A stretch of 64,000 bases of DNA from Amycolatopsis tolypomycina (GTDB lineage: Bacteria; Actinomycetota; Actinomycetes; Mycobacteriales; Pseudonocardiaceae): NCBI RefSeq assembly GCF_900105945.1, contig NZ_FNSO01000004.1, forward strand, positions 1,364,001-1,428,000, given 5' to 3'. This document shows, piece after piece, positions 1 to 8,230 of this stretch (the first letter of the stretch is position 1; every line of letters begins with the position of its first letter). The notes under the pieces were generated by a model. It was not told where the DNA came from and ran no database searches. It saw only the letters and a program-made list of their open reading frames with translations. The position numbers and the translations under genes were made by a program.

Positions 1-94
1 GCCGCGGGGGCGCCGCCAGTGCGGGTGCCGCCGTGGCGACCAGGGCCGTCGCGACCGCTCCCGTGAGCACCGACCGCCGCTTGAGATCCGCCAC
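1..94 (-). CDS. N-terminus of a Tat-exported protein (partial)
   Basis: Only the first 31 codons lie in the window; the gene runs off the left edge. A GTG start at 94 is preceded by a strong ribosome binding site (GAGGAGG at 99-105 on the minus strand). The peptide begins VADLKRRSVLTG and continues into an alanine-rich hydrophobic stretch ending APALAA, which is the layout of a twin-arginine signal peptide (RR followed by two hydrophobic residues) with a signal peptidase I site. The product is therefore probably a secreted folded or cofactor-bearing protein. The mature domain is not visible, so no function can be given. Confidence 0.75.
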   Translation of the reverse strand, partial: MADLKRRSVLTGAVATALVATAAPALAAPPR

Positions 95-170
95 GCCGCC
101 TCCTCGGTTGATCGCGCAGATCTAGCACGGCGGGGAAGTCGATCTCCAGGGTTGACCGGCGATCTGTCCG

Positions 171-1529
171 TCAGTTGCGGGAGAAGGCGGCATGATCGGC
201 TTCCGTTTGGTCGGCATACCGCACGGCGTACGCACCCATCGCCTCGTCGAGTTCCGAGTCGTCGGCGAAGTAGCCCGCGAGCAGCTTGGGGTGCAGCGAC
301 CGCGTGTGGGCGCGGGCCAGCAGCGCCCCGGCCAGCCTGCCGTAGTCGTCGAGGTGGTCCTTGGCCAGTTCCGCGGGGTTGATGTCGCCCTTGAGATTGC
401 GGAACTGGCGGACGATGAACGGGAGGCCGCCGATCGTGGTCCAGCCGAGGAGGATGTCCGTCTCGGCCTGCACCAGGCGGGCGCCGTCGACGATCCGGCG
501 GCCTTCGTGCGCGGCCGGCGGCAGGTCGAGGTACGGCGCGAGGGCCGGGCGCTGGGCCTGTTTCACCTGCAGGATCAGGTCTTCGTCGTCGTTGCCGTGC
601 AGCAGGGCGACGTAGCTGCGCAGGCCCACGCTGCCCGTGCCGACCACCCGGAAGGCGACGTCGGCGAGCCGGTACCGGGCGATCAGCGTCCGCCGCGACT
701 CGCGCAGGGTGTCCACATAGGACATCAGCCCGGCGGCGACGGCCTCGGCGGCCGGCGCGTCGACGTGGGTCAGCACGGGCGCGTCTTCGACGAACCGGTG
801 GCGCGAGAGGCCGGTCTCGTGGTCGTCGACGCGCTCGGTCCAGCGCGCGGAAACCTTGGCGCTGTCGTTCTTGCGGGCCTTTTCGGCCGCGTCGGCGAAG
901 TCGTCGATCAGCTCGTCGGCGCGGGCTTTGGACAGCACGGACGAGTCCGGCAGGGCGTTCCAGCTGCGCAGGAACGGCAGTTCGGCCAGCGCGCGGATCG
1001 TCCGGCGGTAGGACTTCACGGCGTCTTCGGCGGCCTCGCGGCAGCCCGCCTCACGGATGCCGCCCTCGCGGCCGGCGAGCACGAGGCTGGCCGTGAGCCG
1101 CTTGAGGTCCCACTCCCACGGGCCCGGCACCGTCTCGTCGAAGTCGTTGATGTCCATCACGATCTTGCCTTCGGGGGTGCCGTAGAGCCCGAAGTTCGCG
1201 GCGTGCGCATCACCGCAGAGCTGCGCGGCGACCCCGGAGGAGGGGGTGCCCGCGAGATCGGCGCCCATCAGCCCGGCGGCGCCCCGGAAGAAGGTGAACG
1301 GCGAGGTGCGCATCCGTTCCCGCCGCAGTTCGGCCAGCTCAGGCAGCCGCCCGGCGCCGGTGGCCTCGAAGTACTCGTGCGGCGTCGGCCGGTCCTTCCC
1401 CGCGGCCGCGTGGTCGTGCAGCGCGGCGGGGGTCTTTTCCCGGAGCCGCTTCCCCTGTTCGTACAGCTCGGCCGGTGTCACGCTCTCGGCGCCCACCAGC
1501 GGCCGTTCGGCCCATTCCCCTGATCCCAT
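171..1529 (-). CDS. DUF2252 family protein
   Basis: A 452-residue protein of the DUF2252 family, a group with an aminoglycoside-phosphotransferase-like kinase fold and no settled function. Visible family motifs are GDAH at residues 106-109 (in the context CGDAHAANFG), DFDE at 129-132 and GPWEWDLKR at 136-144, and the length is typical. The reading frame is open further upstream to 1916, but that part crosses hairpins and a palindromic repeat and looks non-coding. The ATG at 1529 is the first plausible start; no clear ribosome binding site precedes it, so a slightly later GTG is possible. The gene lies downstream of rocD on the same strand, but a strong terminator and 200 bp separate them. Family call firm, start less so. 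Confidence 0.85.
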   Translation of the reverse strand: MGSGEWAERPLVGAESVTPAELYEQGKRLREKTPAALHDHAAAGKDRPTPHEYFEATGAGRLPELAELRRERMRTSPFTFFRGAAGLMGADLAGTPSSGVAAQLCGDAHAANFGLYGTPEGKIVMDINDFDETVPGPWEWDLKRLTASLVLAGREGGIREAGCREAAEDAVKSYRRTIRALAELPFLRSWNALPDSSVLSKARADELIDDFADAAEKARKNDSAKVSARWTERVDDHETGLSRHRFVEDAPVLTHVDAPAAEAVAAGLMSYVDTLRESRRTLIARYRLADVAFRVVGTGSVGLRSYVALLHGNDDEDLILQVKQAQRPALAPYLDLPPAAHEGRRIVDGARLVQAETDILLGWTTIGGLPFIVRQFRNLKGDINPAELAKDHLDDYGRLAGALLARAHTRSLHPKLLAGYFADDSELDEAMGAYAVRYADQTEADHAAFSRN

Positions 1530-1534
1530 ACCGG

Positions 1535-1559
1535 CACAACGTCCGGCGGGGACGTTGTG
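1535..1559. other. small hairpin upstream of the DUF2252 gene
   Basis: CACAACGTCC at 1535-1544 pairs perfectly with GGACGTTGTG at 1550-1559 around a 5-nt loop. Part of it (GACGTTGTGCTCCCGGACGC) recurs as a direct repeat near 1671-1690 in the rocD terminator region, so the spacer seems to be built from duplicated pieces. It could be a regulatory hairpin in the 5' region of the DUF2252 mRNA or debris of repeat duplication. Confidence 0.5.
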
Positions 1560-1580
1560 CTCCCGGACGCGCCGGGTCCC

Positions 1581-1640
1581 GACGTCATGAACGAGTCGTT
1601 CATGACGTCGGACGTCATGAACGACTCGTTCAGTGCATCG
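1581..1640. repeat. dispersed paired palindrome (copy 1)
   Basis: Two adjacent near-palindromes: TCATGAACGAGTCGTTCATGA, then a second arm beginning GTCATGAACGACTCGTTC whose right half is decayed. Closely related pairs occur at 16291-16343 and 18391-18446. All three lie in spacers, none carries a believable gene, and each pair is built the same way. Reading through gives peptides of the MNESFMTSDVMNDSF type, which I take as chance translation. Likely a small dispersed structural repeat, perhaps acting in transcript ends or DNA supercoiling. Confidence 0.85.
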
Positions 1641-1680
1641 GCGACCGGCCGGACCGGGCCGGTGACCCGGACGTTGTGCT

Positions 1681-1724
1681 CCCGGACGCCGCCGGGGCGG
1701 GAGGCTCACCCGGCGGCGTCCGGG
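1681..1724 (-). terminator. hairpin terminator downstream of rocD
   Basis: A perfect 16-bp inverted repeat, CCCGGACGCCGCCGGG at 1681-1696 against CCCGGCGGCGTCCGGG at 1709-1724, separated by 12 nt. It begins 6 nt past the rocD stop codon on the minus strand. No T-tract follows, as is common in high-GC actinobacteria. It should insulate rocD from the DUF2252 gene behind it. Confidence 0.75.
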
Positions 1725-1729
1725 TGGTT

Positions 1730-2950
1730 TCAGGGGCGGATGACCTCGGCGATCGCGTCGATGCCGCGGTCCAGTTCCGCGCGGGTGATCACCAGCGGCG
1801 GGGCCACCCGCAGGGTGCGCTCGTGCGTCTCCTTGCACAGCACGCCCCGCGCCATCAGGGCCTCCGACGCCGCCCGGCCCGAGGGGCCGCCGGGGGCGAT
1901 GTCGATGCCCGCCCACAGGCCTCGGCCGCGGACCTCCGACAGGCCGTGGCCGACCAGCTCGTTCAGCCGGCTGTGCAGGTGGGCGCCCAGCTCGGTCGCC
2001 CGCTGCTGGAACTCGCCCGTCGAAAGCAGGCGCACGACCGCGCGCCCGACCGCGCAGGCCAGGGGGTTGCCGCCGAAGGTCGAGCCGTGCTCGCCCGGCT
2101 TCAGCACGCCCAGCACGTCGCGGCGGCCGGCCACCGCGGACACCGGCAGGATGCCGCCGCCGAGGGCCTTGCCCAGCGTGTACATGTCGGCGCGGACGCC
2201 TTCGTGGTCCAGGGCCAGCACCGTGCCGGTGCGGGCCAGCCCGGACTGGATCTCGTCGGCGATCAGCAGCACGCCGTGCTCGTCACAGGCCTGCCGGACG
2301 TCGGCGAAGTAGCCCTCCGGCGGCACGATCACGCCGGCCTCGCCCTGCACCGGCTCCAGCAGCACCGCGGCCGTGCGCGGGGTGATCGCGTCGCGCAGCG
2401 CGGCCGCGTCGCCGTACTTCACCGTGACGAAGCCCGGGGTGAACGGGCCGAAGTCGGCGCGGGCGGTTTCGTCGGTGGAGAACGACACGATCGTTGTGGT
2501 CCGGCCGTGGAAGTTCGAGCCGGCGACGATGATCTCCGCGGTGCCGTCCGGGACGCCCTTGACCCGGTGCGCCCACTTGCGGGCGATCTTGACCGCGGAC
2601 TCGACGGCTTCGGCGCCGGAGTTCATCGGCAGCACCAGCTCGGTGCCGGTCAGCTCGGCCAGCTCGCGGCAGAACAGCCCCAGCTGGTCGTGGTGGAACG
2701 CGCGCGACGTCAGCGTGACGCGGCCGAGCTGCTCGACCGCGGCGGCGACCAGGTCCGGGTGGCGGTGGCCGAAGTTCAGGGCCGAGTACCCGGACAGGAA
2801 GTCGAGGTAGGTCCTGCCCTCGACGTCGGTCACCGAGGCGCCGGTGGCTTCGGCGATCACGACGGGCAGCGGGTGGTAGTTGTGCGTGCTCCACTGCTCG
2901 TCGAGCTCGATGAAGCTGGCGGCGGTCTCGCGGCCGGCGAACGTCGTCAT
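1730..2950 (-). CDS. rocD: ornithine aminotransferase
   Basis: A 406-residue class III PLP aminotransferase that transfers the delta-amino group of ornithine to 2-oxoglutarate, yielding glutamate-5-semialdehyde in cytosolic arginine/ornithine catabolism. Visible features are the phosphate-binding SGAEA at 111-115, the cofactor aspartate in ADEIQSG (D232), the Schiff-base lysine K261 in YTLGKALGGG and the STFGGNPLAC segment. Length and overall sequence match RocD rather than acetylornithine or GABA aminotransferases. The ATG at 2950 has no ribosome binding site, but a TAACCT box ends 7 nt before it, which fits a leaderless transcript. No Lrp regulator or dimethylargininase gene, frequent partners elsewhere, is adjacent. 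Confidence 0.92.
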   Translation of the reverse strand: MTTFAGRETAASFIELDEQWSTHNYHPLPVVIAEATGASVTDVEGRTYLDFLSGYSALNFGHRHPDLVAAAVEQLGRVTLTSRAFHHDQLGLFCRELAELTGTELVLPMNSGAEAVESAVKIARKWAHRVKGVPDGTAEIIVAGSNFHGRTTTIVSFSTDETARADFGPFTPGFVTVKYGDAAALRDAITPRTAAVLLEPVQGEAGVIVPPEGYFADVRQACDEHGVLLIADEIQSGLARTGTVLALDHEGVRADMYTLGKALGGGILPVSAVAGRRDVLGVLKPGEHGSTFGGNPLACAVGRAVVRLLSTGEFQQRATELGAHLHSRLNELVGHGLSEVRGRGLWAGIDIAPGGPSGRAASEALMARGVLCKETHERTLRVAPPLVITRAELDRGIDAIAEVIRP

Positions 2951-3058
2951 GCGTTCAGGTTAAGGCCAGAAGACGCAGAGTTCAGCCGGGAATCATTGCT
3001 TTCACTCGTTGTTCGTTGCGCAATATGACGGTAACACCCCCGAAACGCTGCGCGAGCA
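2951..3058. promoter_or_regulatory. rocD promoter region
   Basis: Divergent spacer between rocD and the ArsR gene. On the minus strand TAACCT (2962-2957) sits 6 nt before the rocD ATG and reads as a -10 box. An 8-bp palindrome TTGCGCAA lies at 3016-3023 in a locally AT-richer stretch and could be a regulator half-site. The -10 assignment is reasonable; the palindrome is only a candidate. Confidence 0.4.
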
Positions 3059-3094
3059 TTGACGACCACATTGGTAAGCCGTAACTTACGGTTC
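3059..3094 (+). promoter_or_regulatory. promoter and overlapping operator of the ArsR gene
   Basis: TTGACG at 3059-3064 and TAACTT at 3082-3087 are separated by 17 nt, a good sigma-A-type promoter. The perfect inverted repeat CCGTAA-C-TTACGG (3079-3091) covers the -10 box, and ACTTACGG recurs just inside the gene at 3101. Seven nt after the -10 box comes the GTG at 3095, so the mRNA is probably leaderless. An ArsR dimer on the palindrome would block the promoter, implying autorepression. Confidence 0.65.
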
Positions 3095-3415
3095 GTGGCG
3101 ACTTACGGAAGCGACCAGCTGGCCGCCCTCGCCGACCCTTCGCGCCGCGCGATCTTCGAGGCGCTGCGGGACGGGCCGCGGGCGGTCGGCGAGCTGGCCG
3201 CGGACCTGCCGATCAGCCGCCCGGCCGTGTCCCAGCACCTCAAGGTGCTCAAGGAAGCCGGCCTGGTCACCGACCGGGCCGTCGGCACCAAGCGGCTCTA
3301 CCGGCTCGAACCGGCCGGGATCGCCGCCCTGCGCGCCTACCTCGACGGGATGTGGTCGGACGCGCTGAAGGCCTTCGCCGAACTGGCGGAATCCACCGAA
3401 GAGGAGCAGTCATGA
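3095..3415 (+). CDS. ArsR family transcriptional regulator
   Basis: A 106-residue winged-helix repressor. The motif LADPSRRAIFEALRDGP near the N-terminus and the recognition helix segment ISRPAVSQHLKVLKEAGLV (about 40-58) are typical of the ArsR group that pairs with SRPBCC/AHSA1 proteins. There is no CxC metal site, so a metal is probably not the ligand. I chose GTG 3095 because a well-spaced promoter ends 7 nt before it; an in-frame TTG at 3059 coincides with the -35 box and is unlikely to be a start. The stop overlaps the start of the SRPBCC gene (ATGA), so the two are translated together. The ligand is unknown. Confidence 0.88.
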   Translation: MATYGSDQLAALADPSRRAIFEALRDGPRAVGELAADLPISRPAVSQHLKVLKEAGLVTDRAVGTKRLYRLEPAGIAALRAYLDGMWSDALKAFAELAESTEEEQS

Positions 3416-3879
3416 CACTCGAGCCGATCCGCAGGAGCGTCACCGTCGCGTGCTCGCGCGAGCACGCGTTCAAGACCTACACCGAGGCCTTCGACAGCTG
3501 GTGGCCGCGGCAGCACCACATCGGCGCGGGCGACCTCGCCGAAGCCGTCCTCGAGCCGAAGCCCGGCGGCCGCTGGTACGAGCGCACGGTCGACGGCGCC
3601 GAGTGCCAGTGGGGCGAGGTGCTCGTCTGGGAGCCGCCCGCCCGGGTGGTGCTGTCCTGGCGGATCGACGGTGACTGGAAGATCAACCCCGATCCCGCGT
3701 ACGCCAGCGAGATCGAGGTCAGATTCATCGAAGAGGGTCCGCGCAGCACCCGCGTCGAGCTGGAGCACCGCGACTTCGAGCGGCACGGCGAAACCGGGCC
3801 CAAGGTCCGCGAAGGCGTCTCGGGTGACGGCGGGCACGGCGCCCTGCTGAAGCTCTTCGCCGAGAAAGCCGCCGCCTGA
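3412..3879 (+). CDS. SRPBCC/AHSA1 domain protein
   Basis: A 155-residue single-domain protein of the SRPBCC (START/Bet v1-like) superfamily, AHSA1 branch. Supporting stretches are SREHAFKTYTEAFDSWWP near the N-terminus, GGRWYERTVDG and WGEVLVWEPPARVVLSWRI in the middle, and the C-terminal WNxxL-like helix region. These proteins form a hydrophobic pocket; the substrate is generally unknown. The start ATG at 3412 overlaps the ArsR stop and has a GAAGAGGAG ribosome binding site. ArsR-SRPBCC pairs are common in actinobacteria, and the regulator probably controls both genes. Confidence 0.85.
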   Translation: MTLEPIRRSVTVACSREHAFKTYTEAFDSWWPRQHHIGAGDLAEAVLEPKPGGRWYERTVDGAECQWGEVLVWEPPARVVLSWRIDGDWKINPDPAYASEIEVRFIEEGPRSTRVELEHRDFERHGETGPKVREGVSGDGGHGALLKLFAEKAAA

Positions 3880-3896
3880 GCGGTTAGCCTGCGTGG

Positions 3897-4736
3897 ATGG
3901 CCAAGAAGGACGAGGGAAGCCGGGTCCGGGACGCGCTGCGCGTCGGCGGCGAGCTGCCGGACCCGGGCTCGACCCCGGTCGGGCCGGGCAAGAAGGCGAA
4001 GGCCCTCGAGGAGCTCGGCAGCGCGGGCGAGCGGCTGTCCGCGCTGCAGGAGGCGCTCTACGCCGAGGGCGTCGGCGGCGGGCGGCGCAGCGTCCTGCTC
4101 GTGTTGCAGGGCATGGACACCTCGGGCAAGGGCGGCACGGTCTCCCACGTGCTCGGCCTGGTCAACCCGATGGGTGTCCGGTACGCGGCGTTCAAGAAGC
4201 CGACCGCGACCGAGCGGCGGCACCACTACCTCTGGCGGATCCGCAAGCAGCTGCCCGCGCCCGGCCAGATCGGCGTCTTCGACCGCTCGCACTACGAGGA
4301 CATCCTCGTCCCGCGGGTGAACGGCCTGCTCACCGCGGCCGAGCGCCGCCGCCGCTACGCCGAGCTCACCGCCTTCGAAGCGGAGCTGGCCGAGGCGGGC
4401 ACGACCGTGCTCAAGGTGTTCCTGCACATCTCGCCGGAAGAGCAGCTCAAGCGGCTCAAGGCCCGGCTCGTCACGCCCGAGAAGCGCTGGAAGTACAACC
4501 CGGGCGACCTGGAAGCGCGGTCGCACTGGCCGGCCTACGCGAAGGCCTACGCGGACATCTTCGAGAAGACGCCGACCTGGTATGCGGTGCCCGCCGACCA
4601 CAAGTGGTACCGCAACTGGGCCGTTGCCGAGCTGCTCATCGAGACCCTCGCCGAGCTGAAGCCGCGGTTCCCGGCGCCGGACTACGACGTCGACGCGGAG
4701 CTGGCCAAGCTGAAGGGTGTTGGCGCGCGATCGTGA
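3897..4736 (+). CDS. ppk2: polyphosphate kinase 2 family protein
   Basis: A 279-residue PPK2-type polyphosphate:nucleotide phosphotransferase, which uses inorganic polyphosphate to phosphorylate nucleoside mono- or diphosphates in the cytosol. The Walker A loop is GMDTSGKGG (72-80) and the Walker B/lid region is FDRSHYEDI (128-136), followed by the arginine-rich lid. One PPK2 domain is present, and the GVFDRSHYEDILVPRV signature suggests the short class that acts on AMP/ADP, though the class cannot be fixed by eye. The ATG lies 6 nt after TAGCCT (3885-3890), a likely -10 box, with no ribosome binding site, so the mRNA is probably leaderless. It ends just before the peptidase gene. Confidence 0.9.
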   Translation: MAKKDEGSRVRDALRVGGELPDPGSTPVGPGKKAKALEELGSAGERLSALQEALYAEGVGGGRRSVLLVLQGMDTSGKGGTVSHVLGLVNPMGVRYAAFKKPTATERRHHYLWRIRKQLPAPGQIGVFDRSHYEDILVPRVNGLLTAAERRRRYAELTAFEAELAEAGTTVLKVFLHISPEEQLKRLKARLVTPEKRWKYNPGDLEARSHWPAYAKAYADIFEKTPTWYAVPADHKWYRNWAVAELLIETLAELKPRFPAPDYDVDAELAKLKGVGARS

Positions 4737-4756
4737 TCGTCTGGAAGAGTGCGGGC

Positions 4757-6856
4757 GTGACCGATGTCGACGACCTCCCGTTCCTCCGCAAGCAGGCCCG
4801 GACCCAGCGCTTCACCCTCGGCGCGCCGAAGGAGTTCCGGGTCGCCCCGGACGGCTCCCGCGTGCTGTTCCTGCGCGCGGAGTCGGGCACCGACCCCCGG
4901 CACAGCCTCTGGTCGGCCGACCTGGTGACCGGCGCCGAAACCAAGCTCGTCGACGCCGCCGAGCTGCTGCCCGGCGAAGAGGAGCTGCCCGCCGAAGAGC
5001 GCGCGCGGCGCGAGCGGGCCCGCGAGACCGGCGGCGGCGTCGTCCACTACGGCGTCGACGCGGCCTTCACCGTCGCGGTGTTCTCGCTGTCGGGGAAGCT
5101 CTACACGCTGGACCTCGCCTCGGGCGAGGTGACGCTGCGCGTCGACGGCGCGGTCATCGACCCGCGGCCCAGCCCGGACGGCACGCACGTCGCCTACGTC
5201 CAGAACCGGCGGCTGCACGTGCTGGAGCTGGCCACCGGCGACGACCGCGTCCTCGTCGAGGAGGACGGCGAAGACATCGCCTGGGGCCTCGCCGAGTTCA
5301 TCGCCGCCGAGGAGATGGACCGCACCCGCGGCTACTGGTGGGCCCCCGACGGCCGCGGCATCCTGGCCGAGCGCTCCGACCGCGGCCCGGTCCCGCGCTG
5401 GACCATCGCCGACCCGGCCAACCCGCAGCACCCGGCCAACGTCGTCGCCTACCCGGCCGCCGGCACCACGAACGCCCTCGTCTCCCTGGCGATCCTCGGC
5501 CTCGACGGCTCCCGCGTGGACGTGGCGCAGGGCGACTGGGAGTACCTGGCCTCGGTGCACTGGTCGGCGGGCGGCGCGCCGCTGCTGGCGGTGCAGCCGC
5601 GCGACCAGAAGCGGATGGACGTCCTCGCGGTGGACGTCGCCGACGGCTCGACGTCGGTCGTGCACACCGCGGCCGACCAGCACTGGATCGACATCGTCGG
5701 CGGCGTCCCGGCCTGGACGCCGGACGGCCGCCTGGTCGTCGAGGGCATGGTCGACGGCGACCACCGGCTGTTCGTCGGCGGCGAGGCCGTCACCCCGGCC
5801 GGGCTGCAGCTGCGCGCGGTCCTCGACATCGGCGACGAGATCCTGTTCAGCGCGTCCGAGGACGATCCGACGCAGATCCACGTCTTCCGCACCGAGGGCT
5901 CGTCCGTGCGTCGCCTGTCCACTGTGGACGGCGTGCACGTCGGCGCCGGCTCCGCCGCGGTCACCGTGCTTTCGTCGTGGAGCCTGGAGTACAGCGGCCC
6001 GCGCGTCTCTGTACTGCGCGACGGCGCGCCGGTCGCGACGATTACGTCGTCCACTGTGGACCCGGACATCGTGCCGAACCTGACCTGGCTGACGCTGGGC
6101 GAGCGCACCCTGCGCGCGGCGCTGCTGCTGCCGCGTGGGTACGAGCCGAGCGAGGGCAAGCTGCCGGTGCTGCTCGACCCGTACGGCGGCCCGCACGCCC
6201 AGCGCGTGCTGCAGAGCCGCAACGCCTTCCTGACGTCGCAGTGGCTCGCCGACCAGGGCTTCGCGGTGCTCGTCGCCGACGGCCGGGGCACGCCGGGCCG
6301 CGGCGCGGTGTGGGAGCGCGAGATCGCCGGGCGCCTCGCCGACGTCACCCTGCAGGACCAGGTGGACGCGCTGCAGGCGGCGGCCGCGCAGTTCCCGGAG
6401 CTGGACCTGGAGCGGGTGGCGATCCGCGGCTGGTCGTACGGCGGATATCTGTCGGCGCTGGCCGTGTTGCGGCGGCCGGACGTCTTCCACGCGGCGGTCG
6501 CGGGCGCGCCGGTCACCGACTGGTCGCTCTACGACACGCACTACACCGAGCGGTACCTCGGGAAACCGCAGGACGAACCGGAGAGCTACGCGCACAACTC
6601 GCTGATCGAGAGCGCGGGCGAGCTGAGCCGCGCGCTGCTGATCGTGCACGGGCTGGCCGACGACAACGTGTTCGTCGCGCACGCCCTGCGGCTGTCGTCG
6701 GCGTTGCTGGCGAAGGGCCGCCCGCACGTCTTCCTGCCGCTGGCCGGCGCGACCCACATGACGCCGCAGGCCGAAGAGGTCGCGGAGAACCTGATGCGCA
6801 CGCAGGTCGACTGGCTGCTGCGCGAGCTGTCCGCCGTCGAAAAGGAGAGCGCATGA
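4757..6856 (+). CDS. S9 family prolyl oligopeptidase (DPP IV-like)
   Basis: A 699-residue serine peptidase with an N-terminal beta-propeller (DPPIV_N type, about 1-430) and a C-terminal alpha/beta hydrolase domain. The catalytic triad is visible: S560 in GWSYGGY, D635 or D636 in HGLADDNV and H667 in GATHMT. Such enzymes cleave short peptides, often after proline. No signal peptide is seen, so it is probably cytosolic. I chose GTG 4757 because GGAAGAG at 4743-4749 gives a ribosome binding site; an in-frame GTG at 4733 overlapping the ppk2 stop is an alternative. The stop overlaps the ATG of the next gene, so the two form an operon. Confidence 0.9.
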   Translation: MTDVDDLPFLRKQARTQRFTLGAPKEFRVAPDGSRVLFLRAESGTDPRHSLWSADLVTGAETKLVDAAELLPGEEELPAEERARRERARETGGGVVHYGVDAAFTVAVFSLSGKLYTLDLASGEVTLRVDGAVIDPRPSPDGTHVAYVQNRRLHVLELATGDDRVLVEEDGEDIAWGLAEFIAAEEMDRTRGYWWAPDGRGILAERSDRGPVPRWTIADPANPQHPANVVAYPAAGTTNALVSLAILGLDGSRVDVAQGDWEYLASVHWSAGGAPLLAVQPRDQKRMDVLAVDVADGSTSVVHTAADQHWIDIVGGVPAWTPDGRLVVEGMVDGDHRLFVGGEAVTPAGLQLRAVLDIGDEILFSASEDDPTQIHVFRTEGSSVRRLSTVDGVHVGAGSAAVTVLSSWSLEYSGPRVSVLRDGAPVATITSSTVDPDIVPNLTWLTLGERTLRAALLLPRGYEPSEGKLPVLLDPYGGPHAQRVLQSRNAFLTSQWLADQGFAVLVADGRGTPGRGAVWEREIAGRLADVTLQDQVDALQAAAAQFPELDLERVAIRGWSYGGYLSALAVLRRPDVFHAAVAGAPVTDWSLYDTHYTERYLGKPQDEPESYAHNSLIESAGELSRALLIVHGLADDNVFVAHALRLSSALLAKGRPHVFLPLAGATHMTPQAEEVAENLMRTQVDWLLRELSAVEKESA

Positions 6857-7803
6857 GCCGCTGGGGCCTCACGATCCCGCTGACCGGGGTGCCGCTGACG
6901 GCACACAAGGAACTGGTCGAGCAGCTGCCGGACCTGGGCTACACCGACGCGTGGACGGCCGAAACGGCGGGCACGGACGCGTTCACGCCGCTGGTGCTGG
7001 CCTCGCAGTGGGCGCCCCAGCTGCGCCTGGGCACGGCGATCGTCCCGGTGTACACGCGCGGCCCCGGCCTGCTGGCCATGCAGGCGGCGACGGTCGCGGA
7101 GCTGGCGCCGGGCCGGTTCGTGCTCGGCATCGGCGCGTCGTCCCCGGTGATCGTCTCCGGCTGGAACGCGGCGTCCTTCGACGAGCCGTTCGCGCGCTCC
7201 CGCGACACGCTGCGCTTCCTGCGTTCGGCGCTGGCGGGGGAGAAGGTCAGCGAGAAGTACGAGACGTTCGCGGTTTCGAAGTTCCGGCTGGAGCGTCCGG
7301 CCGACCCGGCGCCGTCGATCATGCTGGCGGCCCTGCGCCCGGGCATGCTGAAGCTGGCGGCGCGCGAGGCGGACGGCGCGATCACGAACTGGCTGGCGGC
7401 GTCGGACGTGCCCCAGGTGCGTTCTGTCGTGGGCCCGGACGTCGAGCTGGCGGCCCGCATCTTCGTCTGCCCGACGGAGGACGCCGAGGCGGCCCGCGGG
7501 CTGGGCCGGATGCTGATCTCGAGCTACCTGACGGTGCCGGTGTACGCGGCGTTCCACGAGTGGCTCGGCCGCGGTCCGCAGCTGGCGCCCATGCACGAGG
7601 CCTGGGCGGCAGGCGACCGGCAGAAGGCCAACCAGGTCATCCCGGATTCGGTCGTCGACGAGCTGGTGATCCACGGCAGCGTCGAGTCCTGCCGGGAGCA
7701 GGTGCAGTCCTATGTGGACAACGGGCTGACGACGCCGATCATCGCGCTGCTGCCGACCGGGGGCGACCCGTTCGAGCAGGTGCGCGGCCTGGCGCCGCGC
7801 TGA
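6853..7803 (+). CDS. LLM class F420-dependent oxidoreductase
   Basis: A 316-residue protein of the bacterial luciferase-like superfamily, actinobacterial branch that usually binds cofactor F420. Recognisable segments are LGYTDAWTAETAGTDAFTPL, LRLGTAIVPVYTRGP and GRFVLGIGASSP, all typical of the TIM barrel of these enzymes. The substrate cannot be told. The start ATG overlaps the stop of the S9 peptidase (ATGA) and is preceded by AAAGGAGA. A strong hairpin terminator follows immediately. Confidence 0.85.
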   Translation: MSRWGLTIPLTGVPLTAHKELVEQLPDLGYTDAWTAETAGTDAFTPLVLASQWAPQLRLGTAIVPVYTRGPGLLAMQAATVAELAPGRFVLGIGASSPVIVSGWNAASFDEPFARSRDTLRFLRSALAGEKVSEKYETFAVSKFRLERPADPAPSIMLAALRPGMLKLAAREADGAITNWLAASDVPQVRSVVGPDVELAARIFVCPTEDAEAARGLGRMLISSYLTVPVYAAFHEWLGRGPQLAPMHEAWAAGDRQKANQVIPDSVVDELVIHGSVESCREQVQSYVDNGLTTPIIALLPTGGDPFEQVRGLAPR

Positions 7804-7811
7804 TCCCGGCC

Positions 7812-7847
7812 CGCCACCGTCACTTTCGCGGGAAAGTGACGGTGGCG
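7812..7847. terminator. bidirectional hairpin terminator
   Basis: CGCCACCGTCACTTTC (7812-7827) pairs over 16 bp with GAAAGTGACGGTGGCG (7832-7847) around the loop GCGG. It lies between two convergent genes and so can serve both. Its core CACTTTC/GAAAGTG is shared with the perfect palindrome at 55508-55549. Confidence 0.85.
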
Positions 7848-7863
7848 AGGGGCGTGTCCGCCC

Positions 7864-8226
7864 CTACGCGGCGAGCCACAGGCCGAGGGCGCCGGCCGTG
7901 AGTCCCGCGAGGACGGTCACGACCACGTTGAGAACGGCGTACAGCCGCGCCTTCTCCGAGAACAGCCGGACCGTCTCGTAGCCGAACGTCGAGAAGGTCG
8001 TCAGGCCGCCGCAGAAGCCGACGGCCACCAGCGCGCGCACCGACGACGGCTCCGCGCCGTGCAGGAGCCAGCCGCTCAGGATGCCCAGGACGAACGAGCC
8101 GACGATGTTCACCGCCAGCGTCCCGAACGGGAACGGCGAATCGCGCCACTGCCGGATTTTCCAGTCGGTCAGGTAGCGCAGGATCGAGCCTGCCGCGCCG
8201 CCGAGGGCCACCAGGACCGGCGTCAC
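7864..8226 (-). CDS. crcB: fluoride channel CrcB/Fluc (second of pair)
   Basis: A 120-residue, four-helix membrane protein of the CrcB/Fluc family, which exports fluoride ions across the inner membrane as a dual-topology dimer. Motifs include GGAAGSILRY at the N-terminus, NIVGSFVLG in helix 2 and GFCGGLTTFSTFGYE in helix 3 with the conserved phenylalanine/serine track. GTG 8226 is the start by family length; GGAG directly abuts it. The gene follows a second crcB by about 4 nt, an arrangement typical of heterodimeric Fluc channels. No fluoride riboswitch was recognised upstream. Confidence 0.9.
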   Translation of the reverse strand: MTPVLVALGGAAGSILRYLTDWKIRQWRDSPFPFGTLAVNIVGSFVLGILSGWLLHGAEPSSVRALVAVGFCGGLTTFSTFGYETVRLFSEKARLYAVLNVVVTVLAGLTAGALGLWLAA

Positions 8227-8230
8227 TCCG

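Noticed and set aside
1581..1640. Short peptides of the MNESFMTSDVMNDSF kind read from the palindromes
   Set aside because: The same peptide arises at three loci only because the DNA palindrome is repeated; no ribosome binding sites or stable frames accompany it.
3059..3094. TTG at 3059 as the start of the ArsR gene
   Set aside because: It coincides with the -35 hexamer of a well-spaced promoter, and the added residues do not resemble the family N-terminus.
4717..7803. Frame reading through the S9 peptidase into the LLM gene
   Set aside because: The first two thirds are out of frame with the peptidase and nonsense in composition; only the LLM part is real.
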